Positions 63,419 to 64,000 of a stretch of DNA of 64,000 nucleotides are shown one piece after another. The stretch spans positions 310,001 to 374,000 of the forward strand of contig NZ_SNQG01000003.1 in assembly GCF_004378255.1 (NCBI RefSeq), given 5' to 3'. Position 1 is the first letter of the stretch. Each line of letters begins with the position of its first letter. The notes beneath the pieces were generated by a model. That model made no database searches, was not told the DNA's origin, and saw only the letters and a program-made list of their open reading frames with translations. This DNA is from Mucilaginibacter phyllosphaerae. GTDB lineage: Bacteria > Bacteroidota > Bacteroidia > Sphingobacteriales > Sphingobacteriaceae. A program made the position numbers and the translations under genes.

Positions 63419-64000
63419 ATGGGAATCGTAACCGGAGATCAGGAATTTTTTAAAGGAATAGATCAAATTAAGTATGAAGGGCCGCAATCCAATAATCCGC
63501 TGGCATTTCGCTGGTATGACGAAAACAAGATAGTGGCCGGCAAAACCATGAAAGAATACCTGCGTTTTGCCTGTGCTTACTGGCATTCCTTTAATGGCAA
63601 TGGTGCCGATCCGTTTGGTGGGGCAACGCATGTTTTCCCGTGGGATAAAAAAGCCGATGCTATTGAACGCGCTAAAGATAAAATGGATGCCGCTTTTGAA
63701 TTCATCACCAAAATGAATTTGCCATACTACTGTTTCCACGATATTGATGTAGTTGATTATACCAATGACGTTGCCGATAACGAAAAACGCCTGCAAACCC
63801 TGGTAGAATATGCCAAACAAAAGCAAGCAGCCAGTGGCGTAAAGTTATTATGGGGTACTGCCAATGTATTCAGCCATTCCCGTTACATGAATGGCGCTTC
63901 CACCAATCCCGATTTCCAGGTGCTGGCACATGCGGGTGCACAGGTTAAGGCAGCCATAGATGCCACCATTGCACTGGGCGGCGAAAACTATGTATTCTGG
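63419..64000 (+). CDS. xylA: Xylose isomerase (N-terminal 194 residues; cut by window edge)
   Basis: The start of a metal-dependent TIM-barrel isomerase converting D-xylose to D-xylulose. Recognisable parts: [65 protein letters not shown], and [12 protein letters not shown] with the ring-opening histidine, then [24 protein letters not shown]. The frame is open to the last base. The order xylB-xylA is the reverse of that in E. coli (xylA-xylB). The metal-site residues come later, outside the window. Confidence 0.97.
   Translation, partial: MGIVTGDQEFFKGIDQIKYEGPQSNNPLAFRWYDENKIVAGKTMKEYLRFACAYWHSFNGNGADPFGGATHVFPWDKKADAIERAKDKMDAAFEFITKMNLPYYCFHDIDVVDYTNDVADNEKRLQTLVEYAKQKQAASGVKLLWGTANVFSHSRYMNGASTNPDFQVLAHAGAQVKAAIDATIALGGENYVFW

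Overview
The window looks like a chromosomal segment of a Bacteroidota bacterium, most likely family Sphingobacteriaceae (Mucilaginibacter/Pedobacter-like; the genus is an inference). Evidence: several promoters fit the Bacteroidota -7 box TAnnTTTG, Shine-Dalgarno sequences are mostly weak, NuoG is short (332 aa), the TonB operon carries two ExbD genes and a PstS-like lipoprotein, and GH92, DUF1080 and DUF4407 proteins are present. Palindromic dispersed repeats lie between genes. Most of the window is housekeeping; there is no phage, integrase or intact insertion sequence.

Layout. 1-5.2 kb: sugar-oxidation genes (GMC oxidoreductase cut by the left edge, DUF1080 hydrolase, TIM-barrel isomerase), an OMPLA-like phospholipase and a DEAD-box helicase. 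5.2-5.75 kb: a decayed GIY-YIG nuclease gene among palindromic repeats. 5.7-8.5 kb: a pentapeptide-repeat protein and two divergent alpha/beta hydrolases. 8.6-16.4 kb: a PAS histidine kinase with an unusual C-terminal domain, then a redox/molybdenum block: DUF1223 protein, cytochrome b and molybdopterin oxidoreductase operon; ECF sigma and zinc anti-sigma pair; a sulfite-oxidase-fold protein; and molybdate transporter modABC. 16.5-25.2 kb: GH5 glycosidase, rhodanese, DUF4407 protein, three peptidases, PlsC and a Nudix hydrolase. 25.3-25.7 kb: eight 48-bp tandem repeats. 25.7-30.4 kb: metK with a SAM-II-type riboswitch, a lipid kinase, a SUI1 protein and pckA. 30.7-36.5 kb: ExbB/ExbD/ExbD/TonB/PstS-like/TPR operon. 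36.6-49.8 kb: complete NADH dehydrogenase locus nuoA-N. 49.8-54.4 kb: DedA, inorganic pyrophosphatase, CNNM transporter, RsmE, DUF4159 and a biotin carrier. 54.4-57.4 kb: Nudix, LemA and TPM genes. 57.6-61.4 kb: GH92 mannosidase, DUF2147 protein and a frameshifted membrane-protein pseudogene. 61.6-64 kb: tRNA-Asp, xylB and the start of xylA.

The strongest new observation is at 12.7-13.8 kb. Three promoters share the layout TTTGTAAGGA-N14-CGAC(T/C)AA with identical spacing. They precede the sigma/anti-sigma pair, the divergent DUF1223/cytochrome b/molybdopterin oxidoreductase operon and the sulfite-oxidase-fold gene. The anti-sigma factor has C11, H37, C41 and C44, the arrangement of redox-sensing zinc anti-sigma factors. 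This reads as a compact, self-regulated envelope redox-stress regulon, with molybdate uptake genes next to it.
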